From Crocinitomicaceae bacterium (GTDB taxonomy: Bacteria > Bacteroidota > Bacteroidia > Flavobacteriales_D > Crocinitomicaceae), in the NCBI GenBank assembly GCA_022447585.1, contig JAKVAR010000009.1, positions 617,133 through 681,132 on the forward strand: a DNA stretch of 64,000 nucleotides, given 5' to 3'. Every line of letters begins with the position of its first letter. The first letter of the stretch is position 1. Made by a program: the position numbers and the translations under genes. The notes below the pieces were generated by a model that saw nothing but the letters and a program-made list of their open reading frames with translations, did not search any database and was not told where the DNA came from. This document shows positions 62,425 through 64,000 of the stretch, one piece after another.

Positions 62425-62459
62425 TAAAAAAAGACACTTTAATAAAGCGTCTTTTTTTA
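62425..62459 (-). terminator. terminator of the second M61 peptidase gene
   Basis: In minus-strand sense, AAAAAAAGAC-G-CTTT and AAAG-T-GTCTTTTTTT form a long stem with one internal mismatch and a 3-nt loop, 2 bp after the M61 stop. A- and T-tracts lie on both sides. Confidence 0.88.
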
Positions 62460-62460
62460 T

Positions 62461-64000
62461 TTATCTATTACTTTTCCATGCTTCGAATGCCGTATACTGA
62501 TGTTTATCCGGTTTACTTAATTTTGTGATCCAATATTTCATATAGAAATTACGCATCACCTCTGGAAAAGTAACTTCCTTAAACATTCCATTTCGAAGCA
62601 CAGTAACTGTTTTGGTGTCATCATCAAAATAACTCAACCATTTATCCAGCTCACCATTCAAGGCAAATCCATTAACAGCAATGATTTTATCTCCTTTGCA
62701 TAAACCTGCCATTTCTCCGGGACCACCAGAATACATTGTGTTTACGATAAATCCATCATCTTGCTTTATGACCTTAAAGCCTAAGCGACCTTCAGCATAA
62801 CTCTTTGACGGTTCATGATTTAATTCTAATCCTAAATAATCCAACGACTTGGTTACAATTGACTCATACGGTAAATGACCATTAATGAAATTGTCAAAAA
62901 AATCATCTTGAGGTTCACCGATTATGTCTTCCATCACTTCTTTGTAATCAGCTTCAGAAACTCCTTTACCATTTAAGGCATAATTAAAATACAAGCGTTT
63001 CATCAGCTCATCAATTCCGTACTTATTAGCGGTTGCCCTCCTTATGTTCACATCCGTTACAAATGCAAGTATACATCCTTCAGTATAAATAGAAACTTTT
63101 CTATTTGGAATACCTTGAACATAACCATCTAACCAGGTATCAAAAGAAGATTCTGCTACAGAATAATTGAATCTTCCGTGATTGTCGAAGTGCTTTTGAA
63201 ATTGTGCTTGAAGTTCATTAAAATATTGTTGTTCACTAAACACCCCACTCTTCATCAAAAACAAATCCCCTTGATAAGTGGTAACACCTTCACAAATATA
63301 GCCTAGTTTAGAATAATTTTCTTTCGTGAAATCATAGGGAAACATTTCAATTGGACGAATTGCTTTAACATTCCATGTATGATATAACTCATGAGAACTC
63401 ACACCAAGGAGCTCCTTATATAAAGAGCCAAACACGTCATAAGAAGGTCCTAATGAAATGACTGTTGACTTACAATGCTCTACACCGTGATAGGCCTTAT
63501 AAGGAAGTATCTGATTGATGAAATGATATTCTTTAACAGGAAACTCAGTAAATTTCTTGATTTGAGCATCAGTAAAAGCTTGAAAATCTGGAATCAATCG
63601 CTCCCAGTCAGGTTTAACTTCACCATTAAACCAAACAAAAAACTTAGTATCATTTGATATATAAGTTTCACATTGCAATTGACTTGAAGCGACGAATGGA
63701 GAATCTAATAGTTCATCAACATTAGCCACTTCCCATCCATTTTTAGTTCTATGCATTGAAGTAGCAACATCCCAATCTTCAGGAACGTTCAACACAACTT
63801 CTATGATATCGTTATATGTTTCATCTGTAAAAACACAACAGTTAACGGGGTTTACATATAGTTGCGTTTCATCCAAAAACGAAGACCCCGCATTAATTGT
63901 ATCTGCAAAGAAATTATACCTGACAGTTATCTCATCTACAGAAGATGTATCTGCCTTCCATCGATCTTTAGTCACCTTTATGAAATCGACCTTATTTCCT
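62461..64000 (-). CDS. M61 family metallopeptidase with PDZ domain, 5' end beyond window
   Basis: The visible 513 codons continue in frame to the right edge (GNKVDFIKVTKDRWK), so the start is outside. The first internal start-like codon (GTG 63975) cuts the N-terminal beta domain and is not the real start. The zinc motif is HELYH, then TWNVKAIRPIEMFPYDF, followed by the catalytic-domain helices and a C-terminal PDZ-like domain (GPGEMAGLCKGDKIIAVNGF). A second member of the same family as the gene at 7115-8902, with similar layout but clearly divergent. It is probably a soluble or secreted aminopeptidase; the export signal cannot be judged. Confidence 0.92.
   Translation of the reverse strand, partial: GNKVDFIKVTKDRWKADTSSVDEITVRYNFFADTINAGSSFLDETQLYVNPVNCCVFTDETYNDIIEVVLNVPEDWDVATSMHRTKNGWEVANVDELLDSPFVASSQLQCETYISNDTKFFVWFNGEVKPDWERLIPDFQAFTDAQIKKFTEFPVKEYHFINQILPYKAYHGVEHCKSTVISLGPSYDVFGSLYKELLGVSSHELYHTWNVKAIRPIEMFPYDFTKENYSKLGYICEGVTTYQGDLFLMKSGVFSEQQYFNELQAQFQKHFDNHGRFNYSVAESSFDTWLDGYVQGIPNRKVSIYTEGCILAFVTDVNIRRATANKYGIDELMKRLYFNYALNGKGVSEADYKEVMEDIIGEPQDDFFDNFINGHLPYESIVTKSLDYLGLELNHEPSKSYAEGRLGFKVIKQDDGFIVNTMYSGGPGEMAGLCKGDKIIAVNGFALNGELDKWLSYFDDDTKTVTVLRNGMFKEVTFPEVMRNFYMKYWITKLSKPDKHQYTAFEAWKSNR

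Noticed and set aside
1-64000. CRISPR arrays, insertion sequences, prophage or integrative element
   Set aside because: No direct-repeat arrays, transposase, integrase or phage structural genes were found, and gene content and base usage look uniform.

Overview
The window is AT-rich chromosomal DNA from a member of the Bacteroidota, most likely order Flavobacteriales. The signs are type IX secretion (T9SS) components (PorQ, a PorE-like OmpA protein), a secreted protease with a T9SS C-terminal sorting domain, a TonB-dependent receptor with a CarboxypepD_reg domain, repeated Bacteroidota-type promoters (TTG, about 19 bp, TAnnTTTG), weak Shine-Dalgarno sequences, and a flavobacterial xanthophyll gene cluster. 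A family such as Crocinitomicaceae is possible but unproven. I found no phage, insertion sequence, CRISPR array or rRNA operon. Gene density is high and most of the content is chromosomal core or near-core.

Layout. 1-570 holds the start of a DUF2130 protein. 809-5783 is a tight five-gene operon on the minus strand: ABC ATPase, ABC-2 permease, acyl carrier protein, FAD-dependent oxidoreductase and AMP-forming ligase. It looks like a compact, undescribed carrier-protein pathway with its own exporter. 5823-8902 encodes a secreted BNR protein coupled to an M61 peptidase. 9038-10978 has a lipoprotein, a membrane protein and shikimate kinase. 11153-11661 has two identical tRNA-Lys(UUU) genes with identical terminators exactly 400 bp apart. 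12073-13851 is a Xaa-Pro aminopeptidase. 13886-17490 is a sulfate-assimilation operon (DUF2061, cysH, cysD, cysN) behind an Rrf2 regulator, with a candidate operator between them.

17951-26993 carries secreted and envelope proteins (M43 and M23 peptidases, GH25, PorE-like OmpA) among housekeeping genes (panB, rplS, RluA-type pseudouridine synthase). 27195-29536 is a three-gene GbsR/MarR-type regulator operon with two matching perfect palindromes. 29629-32898 is a large VPS10/BNR-repeat protein. 33065-33901 is a pseudogene interrupted by two in-frame stops. 35119-40365 has lon, a GlmU-like enzyme and a sodium symporter. 40482-45639 has VanW, a VOC-GNAT-DUF418 operon, an S4 protein and MeaB.

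45749-50793 is a seven-gene, translationally coupled carotenoid operon: crtI, crtB, idi, cruF, crtZ, a fused lycopene cyclase and a phosphoesterase. The gene set predicts a hydroxylated, probably monocyclic xanthophyll of the saproxanthin/myxol type. 50826-58695 holds porQ, cmk, an ACT-like protein, an NqrM-like protein, a DUF2807 lipoprotein with a PagL-like barrel, mazG and a TonB-dependent receptor. 59018-64000 has a GT-C-like membrane protein, a cysteine-desulfurase-like PLP enzyme and a second M61 peptidase cut by the right edge.

My best candidates for undescribed biology are the 809-5783 carrier-protein/exporter operon, the twin-palindrome regulon at 28949-29536 and the Rrf2-cys operator. 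All functional calls come from reading motifs. No database search was run.
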